Numbered from the stretch's first letter, positions 35,580 to 43,121 are shown. The stretch: 64,000 nucleotides of DNA from Bacteroidales bacterium UBA4814 (GCA_002402465.1 DHFW01000049.1:248001-312000), one strand, 5' to 3'. Made by a program: numbers and translations. The notes: generated by a model from the letters alone, not told the origin.

Positions 35580-35754
35580 TAGCCGCGTTTTTTAAAGGAG
35601 CCCGGCTGTTTTAAAAAGGATGGATCTTTAATGGCTGCATTTTTCAAAAAAGTACCAAAAACACTTTTTAAAAAGTGAAATACAAATCAAATATGACTTT
35701 TGAAAAAGTGAAATATCTGCCAACTTGCCAGGCACTTGCAGGGCCGCCTTTTAA

Positions 35755-35896
35755 GCCCCGGGTGTAAGAAGAAAGAAAAGACGACCCGGGGCTAATGTTG
35801 GCTGGCCCCTACAGGGCAAGTAAACGGGCATGCGGTATAAAAAATGCTCCAAAGGAGCCAACTGTGCATAGCCACATGCGGAAGGCTGTGGGAAAA
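35755..35896 (+). repeat. Composite repeat, copy D
   Basis: CCGGGT hairpin (35755-35792), GGCCCCTACAGGGC, the hairpin GCTCC-AAA-GGAGC, then CATAGCCACATGCGGAAG and GTGGGAAAAG, in the same order as copy B. Confidence 0.65.
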
Positions 35897-36065
35897 GGGC
35901 AGCAGCCTTTAAATCCCGCCCGAAGGGCTGGCTAATTTAAAGCACGAACTGTTCCTGAGGGCTGTGGCCAGCCTCATCCACCGCCAACATTTGCATGGGC
36001 GCCAGCAGCAAAGGAAGCGGATGCTCGGGGAGGTGGGGAAGGATTGAGGGGGAAAAGGGAAAAGC

Positions 36066-37373
36066 TTAAACTGTTAAATCAATAACTTCGTGGTTTTTAT
36101 ATAATGATTTTAAATTACCTGCTTTTATTCTAAATTGACTTCTACGTTTTATTTTGAAAACATTAGAAGCATTTTCCATTTTAATACCAGGATCGTAATA
36201 AATATTTCCAATCTTCATTTGTTTAAGAAAAAACTGGAAGTCAGTTCCAAAACCTAATAAAATGGTTTTTCCAAAATAATAATACCTTATTCCATTTTTT
36301 CTGGAAAGACTGGGTACATAACAGGCTTGATTATGTTTTTTATTCCAATGTTTAATTAAAGAAAGGAAAGACCATGTTGCTACTTCATTATCCTTTTTAT
36401 CTATAAGGGCAATGCAGCCACCAGTATCTGTAATTTTTCCGCTACTTCCATCAAAGCCGACTAAAACAAGTTTTAAATTAGTCCTGAAATGAGTTTCATC
36501 TGCTTTATGAATTCCGCCAAAATTTAATCTGTCATTTCTTCCAAGCAAATCAGGGTATCCGTAATTCCTAATAAAAAATTCAACTCCTTTTGAGGTATAT
36601 ACCCCTCCTGTGGGTTCTGGAGTCATGAGAGTAATAACAGGATTGTTAAGGTGGTTAAAACTTCGAACCCCAAACTGCTTAATTTCCCAACCGAAAAAAT
36701 CTGGTTCAGAGAAACCATTTGGTGTTATTCCAAGCTCGGCCTCTAAGGTATAACCTCCGCAGTTAGAAGAAATACAGGGATGGAGGTTTCCAGCTCGATC
36801 AAGTCTTTTTGATTCAATCCATTGAAGGTTGTGGATTCTTTTCAACTCATTCAAAAGCCTTTCCTTATTGTTTTGATCAATTAGGATGTTTAAAACCTTG
36901 AAAACCCCGATTTCTTCAATATTTGGTATTTGGAAAAATTCATTACTAACTTGAGAATCTGGATGAGAAACATAGCCTATTGTATTGCCTTCTTTGGTAA
37001 CCCCCAAAAAAAGAAGTCTGTTTAGGAGCCTTTGGGTCATTAACTCTGAAGGAGGGTTTTCAACTTTGTTTAAAAAACCAGAAAAACGAACTTCTGGATA
37101 TTTTGGATAAAGAATTAGCTGCGCACAAGGTGCACTATTCAAATGCCCGTCCTCTCCTATCCATGAAAAATTTAGCTTAGCTTTGAATCGTTGTCTTTGC
37201 CAATTTCCAGAATTGTCTGCTGTAATTTCGGAAATTGGTAAAATATTTAGAATCTCAAAACTACCCCCAAGATATACTTGGTTTTTGGAATTATCATTTT
37301 CGGCAAGAATTTTAATAAAAATCCTATTGCATCCAAAGGAGCCAAAAATGTCTTTTAATTTATTTAGGTTCAT
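36066..37373 (-). CDS. Type II restriction endonuclease, MvaI/BcnI family
   Basis: A 435-residue nuclease. The family's core is clear: GGYTLEAELGI, then SEPDFFGWEIKQFG, which supplies the metal-binding Asp/Glu and Lys (D-x6-E-x-K). MvaI cuts CCWGG and BcnI cuts CCSGG. The partner methylase looks like Dcm/M.EcoRII, so CCWGG is the likely target. Its start overlaps the methylase stop by 14 bases, so expression follows the methylase. Codons are strongly AT-rich (many AAT, AAA, TTA), unlike the neighbouring genes, which points to acquisition by transfer. Confidence 0.9.
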   Translation of the reverse strand: MNLNKLKDIFGSFGCNRIFIKILAENDNSKNQVYLGGSFEILNILPISEITADNSGNWQRQRFKAKLNFSWIGEDGHLNSAPCAQLILYPKYPEVRFSGFLNKVENPPSELMTQRLLNRLLFLGVTKEGNTIGYVSHPDSQVSNEFFQIPNIEEIGVFKVLNILIDQNNKERLLNELKRIHNLQWIESKRLDRAGNLHPCISSNCGGYTLEAELGITPNGFSEPDFFGWEIKQFGVRSFNHLNNPVITLMTPEPTGGVYTSKGVEFFIRNYGYPDLLGRNDRLNFGGIHKADETHFRTNLKLVLVGFDGSSGKITDTGGCIALIDKKDNEVATWSFLSLIKHWNKKHNQACYVPSLSRKNGIRYYYFGKTILLGFGTDFQFFLKQMKIGNIYYDPGIKMENASNVFKIKRRSQFRIKAGNLKSLYKNHEVIDLTV

Positions 37374-38550
37374 TGTAAATAATTCTAACTAATTGTTTTG
37401 CTATTGCAGACATTAATGGCACTACAACCGAGTTCCCAAATTGTCTGTAAGCTTGATTGTCAGAAACAGGAATAATGAAATTATCTGGAAAGCCTTGTAA
37501 ACGAGCACTTTCTCTAGGTGTAAGCCTTCTGGGATTCTTTCCTTCCTGCGGAATTAATATCTCAGATCCATCTTTGTAGTAGCGCGCACTAATAGTTCTA
37601 GTAATGCCATCCAAATCAGTTAATCCAAACCCAAAACCATTTCCTTTGGCTTTGTGTTTAGCTGCGTAGTCTTGGAGGTATTGCCAAAGTTTATCACTTA
37701 AGGTATATTTCGGATCAGGATTTTCTTCAAGAATCTCCCTGATGGATAAATTATTTCCGGGGGGATTTGGAAATTTAAAATTTTCTTGTCCTTTATAAAT
37801 GTCCCTGTTAAATCCGACAATAATAATTCTTTCACGATGCTGCGGAACATAGTACCTTCCATCTAAGACTCTAAAATGAACAGAATATCCAAGTTCATCC
37901 AAGGTGTTATATATAATTTCAAAAGTCCTTCCCTTGTCATGTGCAACTAAGTTTTTTACGTTTTCAAGCATAAAGGCTTTTGGCCTTTTATGATTTATTA
38001 TTCGTGCAATATCAAAAAATAAAGTTCCTTGTGTTTCGTCAAGAAAGCCATGTTTCCGGCCTAATGCATTTTTTTTTGAGACTCCAGCTATTGAAAATGG
38101 TTGACATGGAAAACCTGCCAGAAGCACATCGTGGTCAGGAATATATTTTTCGTTGATTTTTGTTATATCTCCAAAAGGAACCTCTCCAAAATTAGCTTCA
38201 TAGGTAACCTTGGAGAATTTATCCCACTCTGAAGAGAATATGCACTTTCCTCCATTTTGTTGATATGCCAGTCTTATTCCACCAATTCCCGCAAAAAGGT
38301 CAATAAATGAAAATTTAGGGTTTTTGGGCCCGGGAAAAGGAATGTCCCATTGGAAATTTAACTTCCCCTGTTTCTCAAGTTTTATGTCTTGAGATATTTG
38401 CGTTAAATATTCTCCGGCTGGCTCAAAAAAGAAATTGTCAAGCTCGGTTGGTCCGTTTTGAAAATAATGAGTAAGGTAAGCCTGAATGTTTTCTGGATCT
38501 TTTAAAGGATCAATTCCAACTTGGCTTCGTATTTGGGAATATTTTACCAT
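37360..38550 (-). CDS. DNA (cytosine-5) methyltransferase, Dcm/M.EcoRII-like
   Basis: A 396-residue C5-cytosine methylase. Motif I is FIDLFAGIGGIRLAY (SAM), motif IV has the catalytic Cys in GFPCQPFSIAG, motif VI ENVKNL, motif VIII QHRERI, and motif X RQFGNSVVVP. The stretches HGFLDETQGTLFFD and KAKGNGFGFG, and the target-recognition part with TISARYYKDG, closely follow E. coli Dcm, so the product should be CmCWGG. It protects against the overlapping nuclease gene. It starts 18 bases after the controller gene, giving an operon C-M-R. AT-rich like the rest of the cassette. Confidence 0.94.
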   Translation of the reverse strand: MVKYSQIRSQVGIDPLKDPENIQAYLTHYFQNGPTELDNFFFEPAGEYLTQISQDIKLEKQGKLNFQWDIPFPGPKNPKFSFIDLFAGIGGIRLAYQQNGGKCIFSSEWDKFSKVTYEANFGEVPFGDITKINEKYIPDHDVLLAGFPCQPFSIAGVSKKNALGRKHGFLDETQGTLFFDIARIINHKRPKAFMLENVKNLVAHDKGRTFEIIYNTLDELGYSVHFRVLDGRYYVPQHRERIIIVGFNRDIYKGQENFKFPNPPGNNLSIREILEENPDPKYTLSDKLWQYLQDYAAKHKAKGNGFGFGLTDLDGITRTISARYYKDGSEILIPQEGKNPRRLTPRESARLQGFPDNFIIPVSDNQAYRQFGNSVVVPLMSAIAKQLVRIIYNEPK

Positions 38551-38568
38551 TCTTTGCGTACAAAAAAA

Positions 38569-38805
38569 TTATTTGTTATTCTTAACTTCAAATATTGGGT
38601 CATTAAAAAAGTCTGTAAGGCTCATTTTTAGCCCTTTTTCCACAATCTTTTGAAGGCTGTTTACTGTTAGATTCCGTTTCCCGTTTTCAACATGATTCAT
38701 ATAAGTTCGGTCCAACTCTGACTGCCAGGCTAAATGCTCCTGCTTTAACTCTTTCTGAGCCCTGAGTGCTTTAATTCTTAGTCCGATTTTTTGCTGTATC
38801 GTCAT
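38569..38805 (-). CDS. XRE-family controller (C) protein of the restriction-modification cassette
   Basis: A 78-residue single-domain helix-turn-helix protein: IGLRIKALRAQKELKQEHLA, then LDRTYMNHVENGKRN. Length and sequence match C proteins that delay nuclease expression until DNA is methylated. Two ATGs are possible (38832 and 38805). I chose 38805 because the protein then begins with the HTH and because a -7 promoter element lies directly before it. A symmetric operator at 38824-38854 sits just upstream, as in autoregulated C genes. It leads the C-M-R operon. Confidence 0.85.
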   Translation of the reverse strand: MTIQQKIGLRIKALRAQKELKQEHLAWQSELDRTYMNHVENGKRNLTVNSLQKIVEKGLKMSLTDFFNDPIFEVKNNK

Positions 38806-38808
38806 GTC

Positions 38809-38816
38809 CAAAAGTA
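38809..38816 (-). promoter_or_regulatory. -7 promoter element of the controller gene
   Basis: Minus strand TACTTTTG, an exact TAnnTTTG, ending 3 bases before the ATG at 38805. The transcript would start at or within a base or two of the ATG, so it would be leaderless, a known habit of C genes. Confidence 0.5.
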
Positions 38817-38823
38817 TAGAAGT

Positions 38824-38854
38824 GTGACGCATAGTACATTTGCCTATGAGTCAC
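38824..38854. promoter_or_regulatory. Controller-protein operator (C-box)
   Basis: GTGACGCATAG, nine bases, CTATGAGTCAC: an 11-bp inverted repeat matching at 10 of 11 positions, centred about 23 bases upstream of the -7 element and so over the -33 region. Confidence 0.7.
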
Positions 38855-38888
38855 GTTGGTTAAATAAAATCCTTAATTTTATTGGGGT

Positions 38889-39305
38889 TTACCTTGCAAG
38901 GAGGTTTGTCAAGGCATTAAGAGTAGCTTCTTTTTTGGTACTTTTCAATTCACACTCCCAAACAACGATTATTTTGTATCCAAGCTCTTTGAGCTTTGAA
39001 TAACTTTTCTCATCATTGGCCTTATTCTTCCTGATCTTTTCAGTCCACCGATCTTTGTTGGTTTGCGGCACCACATAATACTTGCAGCCTTCATGCCCAT
39101 GCCAGAAGCAGCCATTGATAAACAGCACGGTTTTGTATTTTGGGAAAACCAGGTCTGGCTTTCCCGGAAGGTTTTTGTCGTGCAGTCTGTATCTGAATCC
39201 CTGTGCAAAAAGGTATTTCCTCACCAGCATTTCTGGTTTGGTGTCTTTCGACCGGATACGGCTCATATTATACGAGCGGGTTTTGGGATCGTGCACGTCG
39301 GTCAT
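38889..39305 (-). CDS. vsr: Very short patch repair endonuclease
   Basis: A 138-residue nuclease that nicks beside T:G mismatches left by deamination of 5-methylcytosine. Family landmarks are RSYNMSRIRSKDTKPEMLVR, the catalytic GKPDLVF, and the zinc/aromatic block FINGCFWHGHEGCKYY. In E. coli Vsr works with Dcm at CTWGG, which agrees with the Dcm-like methylase here. It is upstream of the controller gene in the same direction but is separated from it by the operator. Confidence 0.94.
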   Translation of the reverse strand: MTDVHDPKTRSYNMSRIRSKDTKPEMLVRKYLFAQGFRYRLHDKNLPGKPDLVFPKYKTVLFINGCFWHGHEGCKYYVVPQTNKDRWTEKIRKNKANDEKSYSKLKELGYKIIVVWECELKSTKKEATLNALTNLLAR

Positions 39306-39440
39306 GGTTCTGTTTTTTGCAGCGGTTCAGCCTGATGCAAAGTTCTGAAAAAGCCGGGAATAAGGCTTTTGTTTTGTTGGTTTTTCACTACCCGCTCCCT
39401 GCCATCTCCCTTTCAAGTTCCATTTATCTCCTGATTTAAC

Positions 39441-39484
39441 ACGTAGTTAAAACGTAGTTAAGACGTAGTTGAAACGTAGTTAAC
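39441..39484 (+). repeat. Four tandem 11-bp iterons
   Basis: ACGTAGTTAAA, ACGTAGTTAAG, ACGTAGTTGAA, ACGTAGTTAAC in a row. An inverted unit GTTAACTACG lies at 39510-39519 with TACGTATTAAC between. The period equals about one helical turn, so a bound protein would see them on one face. Confidence 0.65.
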
Positions 39485-39607
39485 TCGTATTTTTACGTAT
39501 TAACTTTGGGTTAACTACGAATAAAAAACGAATGGGCAAGGGGCATGGGGCAGAGGGCAGAGGGTGATGGACCTGGTTCGGTTTATTGGAAGTAGTTTTC
39601 TGTTCGG

Positions 39608-39633
39608 GATCCTTCGCTTCGCTCAGGATGACA
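39608..39633 (-). repeat. TGTCATCC...GGATC element, copy 2
   Basis: GATCCTTCGCTTCGCTCAGG, then ATGACA: the reverse complement of copy 3, but with GAGCGAAGC as the centre. It is separated from copy 3 by a strong hairpin (39653-39687). Confidence 0.6.
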
Positions 39634-39652
39634 GGGTCGTCTTTCTAAAAGA

Positions 39653-39687
39653 AACCCTGAGGCGCCTCATTGGCGCGCCTCAGGGTT
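39653..39687. repeat. GC-rich hairpin
   Basis: AACCCTGAGGCGC and GCGCCTCAGGGTT pair around a short loop. It sits in the middle of two inverted TGTCATCC elements. Confidence 0.55.
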
Positions 39688-39708
39688 CTTATCCCCAGTC
39701 AGTGCCCT

Positions 39709-39746
39709 TGTCATCCTGAATCCCGCACGTGCGGGATGAAGGATCT
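39709..39746 (+). repeat. TGTCATCC...GGATC element, copy 3
   Basis: TGTCATCCTGA, the palindrome CCCGCACGTGCGGG (39722-39735), then GAAGGATCT. Confidence 0.6.
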
Positions 39747-39812
39747 GGTTCAAATTACTGATTGTTGTTTTTGGCGGGTTTCTTTTTCTTACCCAGTGGT
39801 TTTGCAATCCTG

Positions 39813-39884
39813 AACCCCAAAAACCTCCCCCCAACCCTCCCGCAAAAAGAGCGGGACAAGCTCTCTAAAGGGGGAGTCCGAACC
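39813..39884 (+). repeat. Dispersed repeat, copy 2 (CCCCCTTT type)
   Basis: AACCCC-AAAAACCTCCCCCCAACCC, an insertion containing CCCGC-AAAAAGA-GCGGG, then AAAGGGGGAGT and CGAAC. Opposite in orientation to 29043-29085. Confidence 0.6.
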
Positions 39885-40120
39885 CAACCTTGAGCCCTGA
39901 ACCTGAAGCCTGAACCGATCTCGCAATTGCTTGACAGATCACTAGCGAAGTGAGCAAACCTCGAACTTCAAACCTTTCCTGGTTTGTAAAAAACTGACTT
40001 TTGATGTGGTAAAAAAGAAAAGAGGGTGCAAAGCGCGGGGCAAGGACGAGGCTAAAGAAAAAAGAACATTTTAGGAGTTTGCACATTTGCACCCTCATGG
40101 GGGGTAACCCGGGGTGGTTT

Positions 40121-40663
40121 TTATTCGCTGAAAACCCAGTATCCGCGGCCGGAAAAAGTGGCCACGTTTGTTTCGAAATTGTAGCTTCCGGTAAGGGTTA
40201 TTTCGGCTGTGGCATTTTCATATCTGCCCACGCCCCCATAGCACGATACCTGGCAAACCATTGAACCATCGGCAAGGTTCAGGGTGTTTTCTGCATTGAA
40301 GAAGTAGTAGTCACGGTTGGCCAAGGTATGCATGCCTTCTGAGAAAAAGGTAACTACCATGGTCTTGTAGTTGAGTTCGCAGCTGTTTACTACCCAGGGG
40401 CATTCTTCCGAACGAAGCTTCCCTCCGTAGCTCTCATGGCCTTGCATCCAGCCGCCTGCAATCATTTCTGCACCCAGTTCTTCGGGCATGCAAAGTATCG
40501 TTCCCAGCGAGTAGTTGGGAATGGTAGATAACCAGCAAATCTTGGGGATACGCTTTTCGGCCTTTCGCTCTTTCAGGTCAATGGTTTCCTCATTCATCGG
40601 GTCTTTGGCACAGCCGGTCAGCATTACGGCTGCCAGCATCAACAGGTAACATAGCTTTTTCAT
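40121..40663 (-). CDS. Lipoprotein of unknown function
   Basis: A 180-residue protein starting at the ATG at 40663, where a lipoprotein signal begins (MKKLCYLLMLAAVM, lipobox LTGC). The frame extends 28 codons upstream without signal character. The mature protein alternates short strands and contains several cysteines (CWLS, CMPEE, ECPWVVNSCELN, QVSCYGG). I do not recognise a domain. The strand-rich pattern ending SGRGYWVFSE resembles small immunoglobulin- or lipocalin-like lipoproteins, but no function follows from that. It is monocistronic at the edge of the repeat-rich region. Confidence 0.6.
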   Translation of the reverse strand: MKKLCYLLMLAAVMLTGCAKDPMNEETIDLKERKAEKRIPKICWLSTIPNYSLGTILCMPEELGAEMIAGGWMQGHESYGGKLRSEECPWVVNSCELNYKTMVVTFFSEGMHTLANRDYYFFNAENTLNLADGSMVCQVSCYGGVGRYENATAEITLTGSYNFETNVATFSGRGYWVFSE

Positions 40664-40843
40664 GGCTTTTATGAATTTGGTGAAACAAAGAAAAAAGCCG
40701 GATTTATTTGCTAAAGGTATGGCGGAATCGAGCGGGGTGCATATCAATTATCGTTCAAATGCTTTAAAAATTTGAGCAAAGTGAAATTTTTTTGCAGAGC
40801 GCAACCCTTAACTTCGCTGAAAATGACAAGCAAGGCAGCTTGA

Positions 40844-41059
40844 ATCTTTATCCTTGACATGGTGCGTTTTGGGTTGGCAACAAATAGTGAGGAGGCTGCT
40901 GGCTTTTACCTGGGCGCCGATTTGATGTTTGGCAAATGGCTGAACCTGACTCCAACATTTACGCTGATCAAATATCCCACCTTTTCATTGGGTCTGCAAT
41001 GGCACATTGGTGAAAACAAGTGGAAGCCGGTAAACCCGGAAGTAAAAAGCAGGGATTAA
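40844..41059 (+). pseudogene. C-terminal remnant of an outer-membrane barrel protein
   Basis: About 70 codons open from just after a TGA, with an ATG at 40859 that has no ribosome site. The text (FYLGADLMFGKWLNLTPTF, then SLGLQWHIGENKW) reads like the last strands of a barrel. There is no signal peptide. Its last 4 bases overlap the end of the convergent small gene. It is either a remnant or chance. Confidence 0.3.
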
Positions 41060-41229
41060 TTCTTTTTGAGCTCTTCAGGAAAGAAAAGTTTTTGGTCGAA
41101 TGCAGAGATGAGATTCCTGACCTGGGTCTCAAGGGCTTGATGTTCTTTTTTGATCTGGTCGCCCATCTTGGCAAGCATTTGCTGCCTGCGCTCAATCATG
41201 GCGCGAAGAAAATCCTGGTCCTGATCCAT
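41056..41229 (-). CDS. 57-residue coiled-coil protein, function unknown
   Basis: Begins MDQDQDFLRAMIERRQQML and continues as one charged amphipathic helix (KMGDQIKKEHQALETQVRN). The ATG at 41229 is preferred over an upstream in-frame start at 41274 that adds a non-helical tail. No signal peptide. It could be a small structural or regulatory helix; no family is recognised. Codon use fits the genome, so it may be real. Confidence 0.45.
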   Translation of the reverse strand: MDQDQDFLRAMIERRQQMLAKMGDQIKKEHQALETQVRNLISAFDQKLFFPEELKKN

Positions 41230-41491
41230 AATCCTGTGGTATGCTGTTGTTTTGATGCAGGCCAAAAATAGCATAAAAAAGCCTGTGGCTGACGGGCTTG
41301 GGGTTAAATTTTTATTAACAATTTATTAACGATTTTTTTCTGGATTCATTAAATTGAGGGTTACGGATTTCCAAATGCCAGAAAAACCTGAACTTATATC
41401 GAATAATGTTTAATGAAATACAATATAGAGAATAAGCATTTGTTAATCGGGGAAAAAATACAATTTATCCGGGATAAAAATTCTAATGAAC

Positions 41492-41521
41492 TTGTATATA
41501 TTGATTTATTTTTTATATTTG
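41492..41521 (+). promoter_or_regulatory. Promoter of the subtilisin-like gene
   Basis: TTG (41492-41494), 19 bases, TATATTTG (41514-41521): both elements match the Bacteroidota consensus and spacing. The leader is about 30 bases. Confidence 0.7.
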
Positions 41522-41553
41522 GTATCGCTAAAACCTATTATTAACCAAAACAC

Positions 41554-42744
41554 ATGAATGGTATGAAAACGTTTCGTAAAATGTTGGCTGGCCTGCTGGT
41601 CATTGCGGGCTTTGCACTGGTGTTCAATGGCTGCCAAAAGGATCCGGTTAGTGAACCTGAGTTTCAGCATGGCGACATCATTAAGGGGCAGTATATCGTG
41701 GTTTTTAATGAGGCCATTGGCCTGAAGATGGGCGAGGTGCTGACCTACGAAGGCCGCGTGGATTATGTAAGGTCGCAGGCCTTAGATGTTATGCATGAGC
41801 TCAGCATTGAGCGCCCCGAGATCATTCAGGTTTACGGAACAGCCATTCAGGGCTTTGCCGCCACCATGAGCGAGGCTGATGCAGAAGTTTTGCAGGCCGA
41901 CCCGCGCATTCGGTTTGTGGAGCCCGACCGCTATGTGAGTCTGGGGGTTACCATCAAGGCCAAACCCGCACCCCCGCCCCCGTCAGCTTCAGTGCCCTGG
42001 GGGATAACCCGTGTTGGTGGCGGCGACACCTACACAGGATCTAAAAAAGCCTGGGTGATCGATACCGGCATTGACCTGACACACCCCGACTTGAATGTGA
42101 ATACTGCCTTGAGCGTGTCTTTCGTTCCAAGGGTTACCAGCCCCAACGATGACAATGGACACGGCTCGCACGTGGCCGGTACCATTGCCGCCATAAATAA
42201 CACCATTGGCGTGGTTGGCGTTGCCGCCGGTGCACAAGTAGTTGCTGTAAAGGTTCTCGACCGCAGGGGCAGCGGCGCCTATTCGACCATTATTGCAGGG
42301 GTGGATTATGTCAGAACCACTGCCGCTTCTGGCGATGTGGCCAATATGAGTTTGGGTGGCCCGGCCTCCGATGCCCTGGATGCGGCTGTTCTCGCCGCGG
42401 CCAATGCCGGCATCAAATTTGCCCTGGCGGCTGGCAATGAATCAACCGACGCCAGCACCAAAAGCCCGGCAAGGGTAAACCATAACAATGTATTTACGGT
42501 TTCAGCCATAAGCAGCACCGATACCTGGGCCTCTTTTTCCAATTTTGGCAATCCGCCTGTGGATTATGCGGCCCCGGGTGTGAGCATTTATTCTACCTAT
42601 AAAAGCGGGGGATATGCTACCCTGAGCGGCACCTCCATGGCCTCGCCCCATGTGGCTGGTATTCTGATGTGGGGCAATATCAGCACTGATGGCTATGCCA
42701 TAAACGATCCTGACGGCACCCCCGATCCCATCGCTCACAAGTAA
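41554..42744 (+). CDS. Subtilisin-like serine protease (S8), lipoprotein
   Basis: A 396-residue protease. The signal carries lipobox-like FNGC. Residues about 45-130 form an I9-type propeptide (GQYIVVFNEA to IRFVEPDRYVSL). The catalytic triad is Asp near 170 (WVIDTGIDLTHPDL), His near 205 (DNGHGSHVAG) and Ser near 361 (LSGTSMASPHVAG), with the oxyanion Asn in AAGNES. A Pro-rich linker (KPAPPPPSA) separates propeptide and enzyme. An in-frame ATG three codons on (41563) is an equally good start. It ends soon after the Ser region, with no sorting domain. Broad extracellular proteolysis is inferred. Confidence 0.93.
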   Translation: MNGMKTFRKMLAGLLVIAGFALVFNGCQKDPVSEPEFQHGDIIKGQYIVVFNEAIGLKMGEVLTYEGRVDYVRSQALDVMHELSIERPEIIQVYGTAIQGFAATMSEADAEVLQADPRIRFVEPDRYVSLGVTIKAKPAPPPPSASVPWGITRVGGGDTYTGSKKAWVIDTGIDLTHPDLNVNTALSVSFVPRVTSPNDDNGHGSHVAGTIAAINNTIGVVGVAAGAQVVAVKVLDRRGSGAYSTIIAGVDYVRTTAASGDVANMSLGGPASDALDAAVLAAANAGIKFALAAGNESTDASTKSPARVNHNNVFTVSAISSTDTWASFSNFGNPPVDYAAPGVSIYSTYKSGGYATLSGTSMASPHVAGILMWGNISTDGYAINDPDGTPDPIAHK

Positions 42745-42763
42745 AATATTTCCAATATTATTG

Positions 42764-42805
42764 AAGCAGCCCCACAATCCTTTTCAGGGTTTTGGGGCTG
42801 CTTTT
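42764..42805 (+). terminator. Terminator after the subtilisin-like gene
   Basis: AAGCAGCCCCA pairs with TGGGGCTGCTT, followed by T residues. Confidence 0.7.
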
Positions 42806-42862
42806 GTTGTGGGTTCTGGATATTATCGTAATGAAGAGGCTTTTTTAAAACTAATTTTTTTA

Positions 42863-42954
42863 GCCACAAAAGCTCAAAAACACCAAGTTTCACAAAATAA
42901 AAAAATATGACATTCAGTGTTTTGTGTTGCTTAGGGTTTTAGTGTTTTGGTGGC
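42863..42954. repeat. Imperfect inverted repeat of the CACAAA/TTTGTG type
   Basis: GCCACAAAAGCTCAAAAACA on the left and TTTAGTGTTTTGGTGGC on the right form long imperfect arms. Part of a 457-base gap that otherwise holds a terminator, a short ORF and purine/pyrimidine-biased sequence. Confidence 0.5.
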
Positions 42955-42983
42955 AATTGGATTATTTCGACTTTTGAAATAGT

Positions 42984-43109
42984 CTAATTATATTTCCATA
43001 AATCTTCAATGCTGGTTTTCTTGCCTTTGTCTTTTCCAGTTTCAATTTTTTGCATGGCCTCCATTAAAATGGAAGCGTTTGCGTTGCTGCTCACCAATTC
43101 TAATCTCAT
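42984..43109 (-). CDS. 41-residue ORF, uncertain
   Basis: Reads MRLELVSSNANASILMEAMQ and then a lysine-rich stretch ending SIEDLWKYN. The end resembles the tail of a longer protein more than a free-standing one. A stop codon lies seven codons upstream. Possibly a remnant; no family recognised. Confidence 0.3.
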   Translation of the reverse strand: MRLELVSSNANASILMEAMQKIETGKDKGKKTSIEDLWKYN

Positions 43110-43121
43110 TTGCTCATCTGC

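Larger units (their letters stand above)
35398..36065. other. 668-base gap of repeats and remnants, no intact gene
   Basis: Contains CCGGGT hairpin C (35477-35514), a TGTCATCC element (35544-35579), a perfect 16-bp palindrome CACTTTTTAAAAAGTG (35663-35678), AAAAAGTGAAATA repeated at 35671 and 35703, and the composite repeat D (35755-35896). The rest is unremarkable. Confidence 0.6.
39306..40120. other. 815-base gap with iterons and dispersed repeats, no gene seen
   Basis: From left to right it holds a possible vsr promoter (minus GAACTTTG at 39338-39345), the 11-bp iterons, two TGTCATCC elements flanking a GC-rich hairpin (39653-39687), and the second copy of the CCCCCTTT repeat (39813-39884). 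Short frames exist but none looks like a protein. Confidence 0.55.

Noticed and set aside
39441..39484. CRISPR array
   Set aside because: The units are 11 bp and directly adjacent, with no spacers and no cas genes nearby.
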